64,000 nucleotides of DNA. Origin: Lytechinus variegatus. Taxonomy: Eukaryota; Echinodermata; Echinoidea; Temnopleuroida; Toxopneustidae. The stretch covers positions 42,806,092 to 42,870,091 of the forward strand of contig NC_054741.1 of NCBI RefSeq assembly GCF_018143015.1, written 5' to 3'. The notes under the pieces are model-generated. The model was not told the origin of the DNA. It was given only the letters and a program-made list of their open reading frames with translations, and ran no database searches. Shown in pieces: positions 11,229 through 21,619 of this stretch. How positions within the stretch are numbered: the first letter of the stretch is position 1; each line of letters starts with the position of its first letter. The translations under genes were made by a program, and so were the position numbers.

Positions 11229-11747
11229 CCGGGGGGGGGGGGGGGGCCACTTCCATTCACGAGTGGATACCATGCGCGACCATGGGGTCTCGAAAAGCAC
11301 CCTAAACACGTAATTTCCATATTCTGAAAATGCACCCCTTAACAAGTATTGGAAACAAAACGATACTCTTGGAAAATATTCATTGAAATGAACCCCTAAA
11401 CAAGAACAGGAATGTTTTATTGTTGGTCCTTTCGGTCGTCGGCTTTACCCTTTTTGGTTTAGTACGACCCACCTTCTACACCTCGCGCAAATCGGACTCT
11501 AAACACGAAGTGTTGGGGCAAAAAGGACATCCTTTATAAAACATTTTAATTTTGTTTTATCATCCCCGCAAATTCGACCCTAAACACGTAATTTTCTAAG
11601 CGAAATAGATACCCTTTTTTCATTATTTTTGTGTTTTTGACACCCTTACGTAGGTAACGTGCCCTATCGTGAAAAAGACATCCTTTTTACGTGTTTTTTG
11701 GTCGCGCATGGTATCAACTCGTCAATGTAAGTGCCCCCCCCCCCCGG
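11229..11747. mobile_element. MITE with G-run/C-run ends and 9-bp target duplication, copy 1
   Basis: The ends are long inverted repeats: CCGGGG plus a G-run (16 G, 11231-11246), then CCACTTCCATTCACGAG...CCATGCGCGACCA, mirrored at 11700-11747 by TGGTCGCGCATGG...CTCGTCAATG and a run of 12 C. The 9-bp sequence ACTCTCGTC occurs at 11220-11228 and again at 11748-11756 as a target duplication. No coding capacity. A 9-bp duplication is typical of Mutator-like elements and also allowed for Merlin; which one is not decided. A second copy lies at 34666-35225 in the opposite orientation. Confidence 0.85.
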
Positions 11748-11756
11748 ACTCTCGTC

Positions 11757-12242
11757 AAAGGTGCACTGCAAAAATATGGTTCACTTAATTACGTGGACGG
11801 TTCAAGAGTTTGAGAAAATTGAGTTCTCTTCATCTGTAAACTTTAAATACAGGTGATATACTTACCAAACTTGCATTGATTTGTGAATGTGGATTATCAT
11901 AACGGTTGTTCCTCAATTATTGTGTCTTGTGTGAGTTTGTGTCCAACCTTCCTTTTTTTTAAAACTTTATAATTTTTTTTACTATAAACCAGTCATTAAA
12001 ATCGTTGCTTTATGAACAGTATAACTTGTATGAAGTGATTTATTATTGATTCAGTGAATGCTGACATAATGTTTCATAACGTTTTTATAGAAAAAAAATA
12101 TTGAGTACAGTGGGTTGTAGAAGTGTTCACGAAAAGAGTGAAAAATAAAAGAAAGAAATAAGTGAGTAGTGACGGAGAAAAAGAAAAGTTGGAGCGGGGT
12201 ATGATAGGTGTATGATAGGCTCTTTTGTTCGTGCAAATATCG
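11757..12242. other. Nothing recognised between two MITEs
   Basis: AT-rich sequence without ORFs of note. Confidence 0.35.
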
Positions 12243-12467
12243 TTAACCCATTCATGACAGGAATTATTTAAAGCCTAATTTAATCAGCTTTCTTCTTCAA
12301 ATTGGCAACACCAACATTTTTATTTTATTGCTACATTTTTCTTATAAAACTTCATGTATCTGAAATAAATTGATTCGGCATGCAATCGTAGAGTGCGGAC
12401 TTGTTCAATTTCAGCTCTCAATTCTTAATTGTGTGAGAGGTAAAATCTCGATCTTTCGAACCAAGAC

Positions 12468-13553
12468 ATGAGTAAAGAGCGTTCTTACAACCTACGATCT
12501 AATCTTTCTACAAAGTCGAAGACCAAAAATCTGAAAAAAGTGGATAAAATGGCTTCACAGTCTAACATTTCTGTATCTGGAAAAGCCCAACCTTCGCCAG
12601 CCAGAAGCAACCCATTTCCTGAAGGTACTCACGCGAGCGGAGACGCCAGCAGCGATCACGTGACTTCACCAGCCGCCAACGCCCAAGGCGCCGCTTCTAA
12701 CGCTAGTACAGCAGGTGGGTCTAATGACATGTTAGCTGAAATGAAGCAAATGTTTGCACAACTTTCTCAAGAAATGAACACAAGATTTGACTCTATGGGG
12801 AATGATATCCATATGATCAAAGTGGAGTTAACCCAAACTAGAAGAGCAATCCAGGATCTGGAGACCACTGTGAGTTTTAATTCGGATAGAATTAAGGTGT
12901 TGGAGAAGGATACTATTCCTCATATTCGAGGGGAAATTGATCGCAAAACGGCGGATTTGGAAGAGAAAATTATCCTACTTGAACTTCATCAGAGGAAGCA
13001 GAACTTGCTTGTTTATGGTGTACCAGAAAACCAAAAGGAAAATGTCTACTCAACTGTATATGGTATCATCGCTCACTTTCTTAAAGTGTCATCGGATGTA
13101 GCTACCAAAACGCAGTTAGTAAATGCACACCGACTACCGGCCCCTAAACAAGCAACAGGGGCACCTCGACCCTTGATCATCAGATTTGCCAACATGGCTG
13201 ACCGTGATAGTCTACTTAATGCTTTTGAGCAAGTAAATCGTCAGCGCCGCAATGATGTTCCCGGTCAGCAACATCGTCAACAGCAAGCCACGCAGCCCCA
13301 ACAACAACCCACGGAACCCCAGCAAGCAACACCCGTCACCTGCTTTGATCGCGTCACCATTCGCTCCGACTTGCCACCTGTAATGAAACGCGAACGAGGC
13401 CGACTAGCATCTATTGCCTTTAAAATTCGTCATGAGAAGAAGCTCTCGACCAGAATCCGCGTAAACGGCACCAAAGTATTTCTGCAAACTCGCCAACCAG
13501 CACGCAACGGATCGCCGCAGTCGAATTGGGTCAACTGGTCTGACAACGCCTGA
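12468..13553 (+). CDS. LINE ORF1 protein (coiled coil, RRM-like, C-terminal domain)
   Basis: 361 aa. ORF1 proteins bind the LINE RNA as chaperones in the ribonucleoprotein particle. A basic, Ser/Ala-rich leader (1-85) precedes a heptad-rich coiled coil (about 86-175) with regularly spaced hydrophobic residues. Then comes an RRM-like segment opening with QRKQNLLVYGVPE (about 176-188), running to RPLIIRFANMADRDSLL near 235-250. The C-terminal domain follows (FDRVTIRSDLPPVMKRERGR to about 345). A Gln/Pro-rich stretch at about 267-288 splits the RRM-like and C-terminal parts and is probably a lineage-specific insertion. The ATG at 12468 is the first in frame and lies about 95 bp into the element. 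The order matches L1-type ORF1 proteins, though the family is not L1. Confidence 0.82.
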   Translation: MSKERSYNLRSNLSTKSKTKNLKKVDKMASQSNISVSGKAQPSPARSNPFPEGTHASGDASSDHVTSPAANAQGAASNASTAGGSNDMLAEMKQMFAQLSQEMNTRFDSMGNDIHMIKVELTQTRRAIQDLETTVSFNSDRIKVLEKDTIPHIRGEIDRKTADLEEKIILLELHQRKQNLLVYGVPENQKENVYSTVYGIIAHFLKVSSDVATKTQLVNAHRLPAPKQATGAPRPLIIRFANMADRDSLLNAFEQVNRQRRNDVPGQQHRQQQATQPQQQPTEPQQATPVTCFDRVTIRSDLPPVMKRERGRLASIAFKIRHEKKLSTRIRVNGTKVFLQTRQPARNGSPQSNWVNWSDNA

Positions 13554-16500
13554 TCACAACACCATCACCAACAATTTGTGACCTCTGCAACTCGTTCACC
13601 AATATACTTGTCGTGCAACTCTTTACACCTATCTACGTTATTCATTGATTTCGGGAAGTAATCAACCACCATTCCTATCACCAACACCTAGACGCATGAT
13701 CAAAGTAAGCTCGCCTCACCAATTACCATTGCATTAAACAATTATTAATCCTTGTCTATCATTTAATCATTATGCCATTCTAAATTCATCTGTGTATAAG
13801 CCTGAATGAAGTTATTATTGTGCAACATAACGTAAATTATGTTACAGAACATAAAAGTATGCATTGCTCTGTACCATCTTTCCATTTCTTCTTCAGGTTA
13901 AAATAATCTGGTCTTGGGGACGCGATGGTGATTGCTTTTGGCAGGCTGACATGTACTTCTTAATCATTGACAATGATGAAGAGGTGTATGTCGGTTTGTA
14001 GGAGGTGGTCGATGCGTCCTCGGGACTAGGTTTAATCTGTCTCCTTCATGATTGAAGATTCTTGCAGATTTATACACTGAAAAAAAAAACATTGAGCAAT
14101 ACATAACATTCTTACTTTGTTAAAAGCTATGAAAATAAATAATGGAAGAGCCGAAATTTATGGATTAATTCTGGCCTATTATATTTCTCATGAGAAAAAC
14201 AGTGCCTGAAAGAAATGTTTTTTTAACCTACCTTAAAAATCCTACCTTTTATGATATATTCACCATATTTTGGTCTTTTTTGTGATTGATATCAGCTATT
14301 AAAATCATTCCTCTCCTTGATTTCTATATGATGCATGTTCGATCATGTAGTAAATTTCAGGGAGTGACATTTTGATAGCCTTCGCTTTTGCACTTTACAA
14401 ATGTGCAACTTCAACAAAATGATTTTTTGTTCTCTCTATAAAACGATACAAGCCAGAATAGTACCAAAAATGGATAGGAAAAATGAACATAACATCTTGG
14501 ACAAAAATGAATCTAGGCTCTAAATTATTTATATTCAAATTTTTCTCAAAAAAAAATTAAAAGATTTGTATATGGCCTGAATTGTATTTTCTTCTCTCAT
14601 TACAAAACGATGCAAGCCAGTATGATATCGATAACGACAAAAAAAATGAGTAAAACGTTTTTGACAAAACTCAATCTAGGCTCTTATTTGTTTCTTTTTT
14701 TTCCTTTTTTTTATATTGTTCAAGTCTTTGTCATGTAAAAAATGTATATGGCCTGAATAATGCCACTCATGCGACATACTTTATTAATTGTTGCTAATTT
14801 TATTATGTCTGAAGCGATTTTCATGGTATCCAAAACTTTGTGTTTTGTCTTCCTTTTACTTAGAAGAGCCATAATTTATAAATTGGAGACCAAAGTGGAG
14901 TGTGTTATTATATTATCCCATGATAGAAAGTAACAGTTTGCTACGGCTGTTTACTTACATCTTTGGAAATAATTTAAAATATTATGTTGAAGACAGAACT
15001 TTACACTTCAGTAATTTTATTTAAGAAAAAAAAAACTAATAAACAATTGTCATATTTCTTAGGTTTACAGGTATACTTTTCTTTCATATACCGATCTGGC
15101 TATGAGGTAACCTGTGGAATCCTATATAGCACTTGTCTTTTTTGATGATTTGTGCTCATATCATCACTGTTTGACATATTTACACAATTTTAATGATCAA
15201 ATTTGAAACCCTACCATATATTGTCTGGTCACTATCTCCTTTTCAAAGCAAGATTTATTGATGGAATATAGGATTTTCCTTTCCTTTACCAAGCCAGCTA
15301 CTCTGTAAAATGGTCTTGGTTATTCATGTTTGCATTAATGTTTGCATTAATGTTATTCAGGTATATTACCTGAAAACATGACGACATTGAATTTAATATA
15401 AGCCGACAGTTCATGCCTTGTATTGTACGTACACAAATTTATTTTTTCATACTCTCAATAATTTTCTTGTATAACGCCCAACATATTTCACATAAGCATA
15501 AGCAGCGAATATCATGGTTGCCTGTTCAAACATAACTTAAAACTTAAAGTCCCAGGGCATGAACTGTGGGTCTCTGTCTCCATTGTTTGTCATATATACA
15601 TTTTGCTCTCGGAGAAAGAGATTAAGAATCACTGGGCTGGTTGGGGTATGAAACTGCCCAATTGTTGGTTGAAAAGAAATTCCATTTACTTCACATGCAT
15701 AATTTGGTTCGCATGACGTTTTGTGCGTTCATGGTTTGACCGGCCCAGTGATTTGAAGAAAAAAATAACAAGAAAATATAAAATAACTCATTTGTTGTCA
15801 CAATAGCACCAGATCTTGATGGTTGAAAGCATGTGTTCATGTTTTCGACATACCGGTAACCAATTTCACTTTAAATGAAAAATTTGAGTGTAATGCTGGA
15901 TATGGCCCGGTTGATGCGGCGTTTTCCGGGGGCCCGCTTTGTTTAAGTACAGTACATTGACGTGCACCTGGAATGAGCTGTGTCTGTCCTCGCCAGGTCT
16001 ACCAAGACCAGATTCTTTTTTTTTAATAGAAATTTGAATACCTGTTGTACGTCATGTATTCACTATTCCAATCCTTAAATTCTTGCATACTTTTGTTATT
16101 GAATAGTGTTCGTTGACTGGGCTCTGACCTGCTCACTTATTTATTTAGTTGTTTTCATTTTTCCAGCTTGTACAAGAATGAATGCATTTTCCAGTTGCTT
16201 GAACTCTTAATTGATGTCATGATCATCTCCGTCAATTTCACTGTTGTCAATTTCACTGTTGTCAATTAATCCCAGCTTCTGTATATAGCTTTTTTTATAC
16301 AAGGAATGTAAACGCCAGTGCGTAATCTTTCTTTCTTTACATTCAATTTTCCAATGTTTATTAGGAGCAGTATCATTAAGGTTATTTACGTAATACATAT
16401 GCTTTTCATCGCAAAAAGGGTTTTGTCTTTTTGTTGATCGATATATTAGGATGGCATTAATTTCTTTATCCAGAGATTTCCTCGACCTCAAACGATTTTA

Positions 16501-16804
16501 TTTCTGATGCTGATAATGTAATGAATTATGAAATCTAAATCTTACGATTGCTTTCACAAAATCACAATGCCAACAGAGCCTCATTTTATATCTTCACTTT
16601 TTCATATCTTTATTGTGTTTACTCCCTATGTTTTTTCATATTCTTGTTACTTGTCGATGTTTTTCACTTTCTCATTTTCCAAGCTGCATATGGATTCTCT
16701 ACTCCTCTTTCCTCATTTCCTCCCCTCTTTGGTAGTGCCAAAATTATTTTCATATTTCATCCTACACGGTCGATCTACTGTGATCTGTTACTGTTATCCA
16801 ATAC
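13554..16804 (+). other. Inter-ORF region of the LINE with a distant inverted repeat
   Basis: No ORF of recognisable protein. AATCTGGTCTTGG at 13905-13917 recurs inverted as CCAAGACCAGATT at 16002-16014, suggesting that about 2.1 kb may be a separate insertion, although no clean target duplication can be seen. Even without it, more than 1 kb separates the two ORFs. A 94-aa minus-strand frame at 16207-16491 is unlike any known protein and is not called. Confidence 0.5.
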
Positions 16805-19800
16805 ATGGTAGAAATCCAATACATGGTAGAAAGCCCATATAAGCAGTTACCTTTTCATAACGTAAGTGATGATGATTTTTTTGGATTACATAGCCATATT
16901 CATACCGTAAATAGGGATATTTCAGTTAATTCGTATGACAATCTTGTCATGGATAACCTCAATTCCTCATTTGATGAACTTGAGTTTGATTTTGATTTCG
17001 ATGATCCTGCTCATCGCACCTTTTCCAATTATGTTTCTGTCAATAAGTTTTCAGATATTCTCAAAAATTTAAAAAATAATAGCATCTCTCTTTTCCATGC
17101 AAACGTTAGAAGTTTAAATAAACATTTTGACGATCTACTTTCGCTCATAGATAACCAGTCGCAAAATCCTATATCAATAATTGGCTTAACAGAAACTTGG
17201 CTCAGTAGTGATTCATGCCTCCCATTTCATATTGGTAATTACGAATTCATTCATAAAAATAGACAAAACAGGGTGGGTGGCGGTGTTGCCTTATATCTTT
17301 TTAAGACTTTGGATTTCACTGTGCTGGACGAGATTTCGTTATGCAACCATTTATTTGAATCTCTTTTTGTTGAAATTGCTATCCCTGGTAACCGTAATAT
17401 AATTGTCGGTGTTATTTACAGATGTCCAAATTCAAATGCTCAAGAATTCCTCCTACATTTAAGTGACTTGTTACATAACACTCATCTTAACAACAAAGAC
17501 GTTTTTGTAATGGGGGATTTCAATATCGACTTGATGAAACATAATTACAATACTGTTGCACAGGATTTTCTAGAATTAATGCTATCTGCCTCATTCTTGC
17601 CACGTATATCGAAGCCAACTCGTGTTGCAAACGCGTCTGCCACGTTAATCGATAACATTTTTTCTAATGTCACCTCACATACCGATTCCTACATCGTCCT
17701 CTCGGATATTTCCGACCATTTTCCCATTCTAGCTGACTATCCAATTGTTCAAACACTAAACAATGGCAACAGTCGAAGTAAGCGTAAAGTCACTGTAGAA
17801 AATTTAGCTCGTCTCGGGATTAGTCTTGAGAATATTGATTGGTCCAATGTCTATTCTAACAATGATGTTGATAGTTCATTTAATTTGTTTTCAGATATAA
17901 TTACCTCTCAACTAGATCTAAACTTACCTAAGCAAAAAATCAAGTCAAATTATAAAAAAACACCTAAACTTCCCTGGATTTCGAAGTCTCTACTCAGGTC
18001 AATAAATAGAAAAAATAATCTCTATTACAAATTCAAAATAAAGGGTACTGAACAGTCTAAACAAAAATATACAAACTACAAAAACACATTAACTAGACTT
18101 ATTCGTTTAGAAAAGAGAAATTATTTTGTTACTCGTTTAAAAAGTTTCAAAAATGATACGCAAAATACCTGGAAAGTAATTAAGCAGGCAATGAATCAAG
18201 TAAATAATAATTGTGATATTACTAAAATAAACCATGAAAATAAGATAACAGAAGACCCCAAAGAAATTGCAAACATTTTTAATGATTATTTTTCTTCAAT
18301 TGGAAATAATCTTGCTAAAACTATTCCACCAACAAGTAAAAATTTTAAAGACTTTCTTGGTAATCAAAATCCCAATTCCGTTTTCTTTTTACCAACAAAT
18401 AAACAAGAAATAATAAAGATTGTTTCGGATTTGAAAAATAAAACCAGTTCAGGATATGATGAAATCAACAATGTTATATTTAAATCCATAATACCGTTTA
18501 TCGTCGATCCTTTGGTCCATATTTTTAATCTTTCACTATCGTGTGGTCAATTTCCCAATGCAATGAGAACTGCGAAGGTCATTCCACTTTTTAAAAAAGG
18601 TGATAAGCTTGATGTTGGAAACTATAGACCTATCTCTTTATTATCTTCGTTTTCTAAGTTATTGGAAAAGATTGTATATACTCGTGTAATTTCGTTTTTT
18701 ATAAAGTTTGATATATTTTCTCACTTTCAGTTTGGCTTCCGTGAAAAGCACAGTACCGTACACGCTTTATTGTCTTTTGTTGAGAAAGTCTCTCACTCAA
18801 TGGATTTATCGTCCCACACTATAGGTATATTCCTGGACTTCTCCAAGGCCTTCGACACCATTAACCATGACATTTTACTTTATAAACTGTCGCACTATGG
18901 TGTGCGTGGGAAGGCCTTGGAGTGGTTCAGGAGTTATTTACTGAATAGGAAGCAATATGTATTTTTAAACGAATATGAATCTGAACTACGAAACACCAGT
19001 TGCGGTGTACCTCAAGGAAGTTTACTTGGCCCTCTTCTTTTTGTTTTGTACATAAACGACTTCTATAGATCATCAAACTCTCTATCTTTTATATTATTTG
19101 CTGATGACACCAATATTTTCTTTTCACATAAAGATCCAAATATTTTAGTTGATACAGTTAATACTGAGTTATTAAGTATATCGCAATGGATACATGCGAA
19201 CAAACTTTCACTTAATTTACAAAAGACAAATTACATGCTATTTAGCAACTCTTTAGATTCATTACCTTCGGATATTATTCTAAACAACACACCATTAAAA
19301 CAGGTTTCTCATACTAAATTTTTGGGGGTCACAGTTGATAGCCATCTTACATGGAAAGTGCATATTAACAATGTATGTAAAATTATATCAAGAAATATTG
19401 GTGTTATCAACAGAATGAAATTTCTTTTACCGCAATCCTCATTATTTATGCTTTATTCGTCATTGATTTTGCCATACCTGAATTACGGTCTCTTGATTTG
19501 GGGGAATACCCATCAAACATTGATAGAAAAGATTTTTATACTGCAAAAGAAGGTTATCCGGATTATTTGCAATGCTCCAATACGCTCTCATACTAATTCT
19601 TTATTTCTCGAAAACAAGATTTTGAAAATTAAGGATTTATATTCATTTCAATTAGGTCAATTTATGTATCAATATAATAGCAATAATTTACCCATTGTTT
19701 TTCATGACATGTTTCATAAAAATGAGAGCATTCATAAATACCCAACTAGGCAATCAGATGAATTCCATTTACCGCTCTTTAGGACGTTCAAAGCCAAAAA

Positions 19801-19927
19801 TACTTTCATTTATGAAGGCCCAAAATTTTGGAATTCCCTTCACAATGATTTAAGAAATTCCCCCTCTCTGTTCACTTTCAAAAGAAAGTTAAAATCTTTC
19901 TTACTGAAATCTTATAATCAAGTCTGA
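16805..19927 (+). CDS. LINE ORF2 polyprotein: AP endonuclease plus reverse transcriptase
   Basis: 1040 aa, uninterrupted. The endonuclease (about 94-312) shows HANVRSLNKHFDDL, GLTETWL (127-133), GDFNID (237-242) and the catalytic SDHFPIL (Asp304, His305). The reverse transcriptase (about 530-830) shows PLFKKGDKLDVGNYRPISLL, QFGFREKHST, FLDFSKAFDTINHD (Asp678), GVPQGSLLGPLLF and FADD (Asp767-Asp768), so all catalytic residues are present. The C-terminal region contains RSHTNSLFLE, KYPTRQSDEF and GPKFWNSLH, shared with copies at 61.6-62.1 and 63.7-64.0 kb. It nicks target DNA and reverse-transcribes its own RNA there. The first ATG is used; the 90 residues before the endonuclease are acidic and have no known domain. 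Confidence 0.9.
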   Translation: MVEIQYMVESPYKQLPFHNVSDDDFFGLHSHIHTVNRDISVNSYDNLVMDNLNSSFDELEFDFDFDDPAHRTFSNYVSVNKFSDILKNLKNNSISLFHANVRSLNKHFDDLLSLIDNQSQNPISIIGLTETWLSSDSCLPFHIGNYEFIHKNRQNRVGGGVALYLFKTLDFTVLDEISLCNHLFESLFVEIAIPGNRNIIVGVIYRCPNSNAQEFLLHLSDLLHNTHLNNKDVFVMGDFNIDLMKHNYNTVAQDFLELMLSASFLPRISKPTRVANASATLIDNIFSNVTSHTDSYIVLSDISDHFPILADYPIVQTLNNGNSRSKRKVTVENLARLGISLENIDWSNVYSNNDVDSSFNLFSDIITSQLDLNLPKQKIKSNYKKTPKLPWISKSLLRSINRKNNLYYKFKIKGTEQSKQKYTNYKNTLTRLIRLEKRNYFVTRLKSFKNDTQNTWKVIKQAMNQVNNNCDITKINHENKITEDPKEIANIFNDYFSSIGNNLAKTIPPTSKNFKDFLGNQNPNSVFFLPTNKQEIIKIVSDLKNKTSSGYDEINNVIFKSIIPFIVDPLVHIFNLSLSCGQFPNAMRTAKVIPLFKKGDKLDVGNYRPISLLSSFSKLLEKIVYTRVISFFIKFDIFSHFQFGFREKHSTVHALLSFVEKVSHSMDLSSHTIGIFLDFSKAFDTINHDILLYKLSHYGVRGKALEWFRSYLLNRKQYVFLNEYESELRNTSCGVPQGSLLGPLLFVLYINDFYRSSNSLSFILFADDTNIFFSHKDPNILVDTVNTELLSISQWIHANKLSLNLQKTNYMLFSNSLDSLPSDIILNNTPLKQVSHTKFLGVTVDSHLTWKVHINNVCKIISRNIGVINRMKFLLPQSSLFMLYSSLILPYLNYGLLIWGNTHQTLIEKIFILQKKVIRIICNAPIRSHTNSLFLENKILKIKDLYSFQLGQFMYQYNSNNLPIVFHDMFHKNESIHKYPTRQSDEFHLPLFRTFKAKNTFIYEGPKFWNSLHNDLRNSPSLFTFKRKLKSFLLKSYNQV

Positions 19928-20246
19928 AAAATACATCATCACAGATTTTTATCTTTATTCACAGTTCCTTTTCAGTCATGCGCTACTTTGCTTCTTGTCT
20001 ACACTTTTCTCTCTTTAGGCCTAGTTCATATGCAGTTCTCACATTCCTTCCTCATCCCCCCCCATTCTTCTCTCCCTCTCTCTTTCATTCATTCGCTTTC
20101 TTTCTATATTTTCTCATTCCTGAGTTTTTTGCGTAATTTTCACATTTGATTATTTGATATTTTCTTTTAATGATGTCTCCTGTTGGCTCTCATGGTTATT
20201 GATTTGATTTGAATATATAAAATTAATTTCTCGTTTGTCAGATTTT

Positions 20247-20290
20247 GAGGAGCCCACAACATACAAGCCTAGCTTTTTAGTGGGATCCTC
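20247..20290 (+). ncRNA. LINE 3' UTR two-tier stem-loop, copy 1
   Basis: Outer stem GAGGAGCCCAC (20247-20257) with GTGGGATCCTC (20280-20290), 10 of 11 pairs. Inside the 22-nt loop lies an inner AAGC-CTA-GCTT stem followed by TTTA. The same arrangement with different outer-stem bases occurs in three other LINE 3' ends in this window, so it is probably an RNA structure recognised during reverse transcription. Confidence 0.7.
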
Positions 20291-20756
20291 CATTTTCACA
20301 AATTATAGATCACAATTTCTTTACACATAATTATTTTATATGTAACTGTTTTATAGCATGTCTTTCTCAAGTTGATTTTATGACATTGATATATATTTTT
20401 ATGATGTTGACTTGTTATGATTGTATTTATTTGATTTATATTTTGTTGAAAATGAAATAAATGAAATGAAATATAAATTGACGGAAATTATGAGAAGTCA
20501 AAAAGTTGCCAATTTGCAGGGGAAAACGGTGATTTTAAACTTTCTATCACATTGCCAATTTAAGGATTTCAATGCTTATTTTCCTTTTAAAAAATTTCAG
20601 CATCAAACAACGAATATTAATGCAACCAAAATGGGCCCAGTTTGGGTAGAATTCTTTGCTCTTTCTGATCATGTATTTGGTATGATTTTTAGGGCTTTGC
20701 ATCAAAAGATATTAGACCAAACCACAAAATGTGGACCTCTGTCATGAATGGGTTAA

Positions 20757-21619
20757 TACTGTGTAATCCTCAACGTTGCCTTTGCAATTCAATGTAAACA
20801 TTAAATCGCCTATTGTCAGGAAATCACGGTTTTAGGTTATTCGAGTATTCAGGCCTACTTCAGTTGTTGTCCGTTCTCCTTTTTTTTGCTTTTCAGAATC
20901 AGAAGATAAGGGCGCAAAGCCGCGCAAGTGTATAGACGATTGCATGAGTTTAGTGAGTGCAAAAGGAGATACAATTACTGTGAAAACCAAACTACTATAA
21001 CGAATAACGATCATAAAAAATAAAGCTGATGAATGGCCGGCTTTAGATATTAGGTCCAAACGAGAGCGAGCTATCTGAAGTCAAGCATACTGTGCACGTG
21101 ATTGACAGGGGTGCCGCGCCGGTAGAGAATATAAAATGAACTTTCGCGCCAGCACGCACAGAACTTGCATTGCATGCACAACACGCGCAAAATAATTGCA
21201 AGATTAGTGGTAATCAAGGAGGTGCATGCACGATACGCGCACGCTATATAGACGGAGCGGCGGACATGTCTTGCCGATCCAGCCTAAATCTAGAAACACG
21301 ACAAAGCCCTTTGACTTCTCATGTCTGGTCCGACCAGGGCCCGACTCTTTTTTTTTTTCTCGAAAATATTAACAATTCATAAGCTGGAAAGCTGCACTTC
21401 TCTTTCTTTGGACTGAACGGCAAGTATCTGTGCATTTATGTGCATTTGTGTGGGCTTAAAAATACGCCACAATGGGGCTTCCTTAGCGTCTCTATTTGAT
21501 GAAAAGGCCGTCGCTTCCGCACTCCGCGAGGGAGGGGTGAACCCCCCCTCCCGCACCCACCCCCCAGGAGTGGCAGCACAAGTCCCCAACATGCGTGAAT
21601 TTTTTTCTGGCGAGAACGC
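20757..21619. other. Nothing recognised; moderately GC-rich around 21.05-21.35 kb
   Basis: A patch rich in CG and GCGC between about 21080 and 21270 contrasts with AT-rich flanks. The frames at 21170-21382 and 21438-21674 have no recognisable product. Confidence 0.35.

Larger units (their letters stand above)
12374..20472 (+). mobile_element. CR1/Daphne-like LINE, apparently full length, both ORFs open
   Basis: It is bounded by a 9-bp target duplication ATAAATTGA (12365-12373 and 20473-20481), giving an 8.1-kb element inserted in the TTAA MITE. It encodes ORF1 (12468-13553) and ORF2 (16805-19927), has a 3' UTR with a stem-loop at 20247-20290, and ends in repeats of the type AAATGAAATAAATGAAATG. 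Both ORFs are free of stops, so the insertion is recent or the copy is still competent. The 3.25-kb gap between ORFs is unusually long. Related 3' ends lie at 36.5 kb, 61.0-62.1 kb and 63.2-64.0 kb. Confidence 0.85.
12247..20752. mobile_element. piggyBac-like MITE split by a LINE
   Basis: A perfect 14-bp inverted repeat CCCATTCATGACAG (12247-12260) and its complement (20739-20752) is bounded on both sides by TTAA (12243-12246, 20753-20756), the piggyBac-type target. A second inverted match, CAAATTGGCAAC, lies subterminally in both arms (about 12297 and 20505). Without the LINE the element would be about 0.4 kb (12247-12373 plus 20482-20752) with no ORF, so it is a MITE. TTAA is also used by some Kolobok elements, but the CCC start favours piggyBac. 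Confidence 0.78.

Noticed and set aside
16207-16491. 94-aa minus-strand gene
   Set aside because: No recognisable domain, lies inside the LINE inter-ORF region, and has a low-complexity DNSEID repeat at its end.
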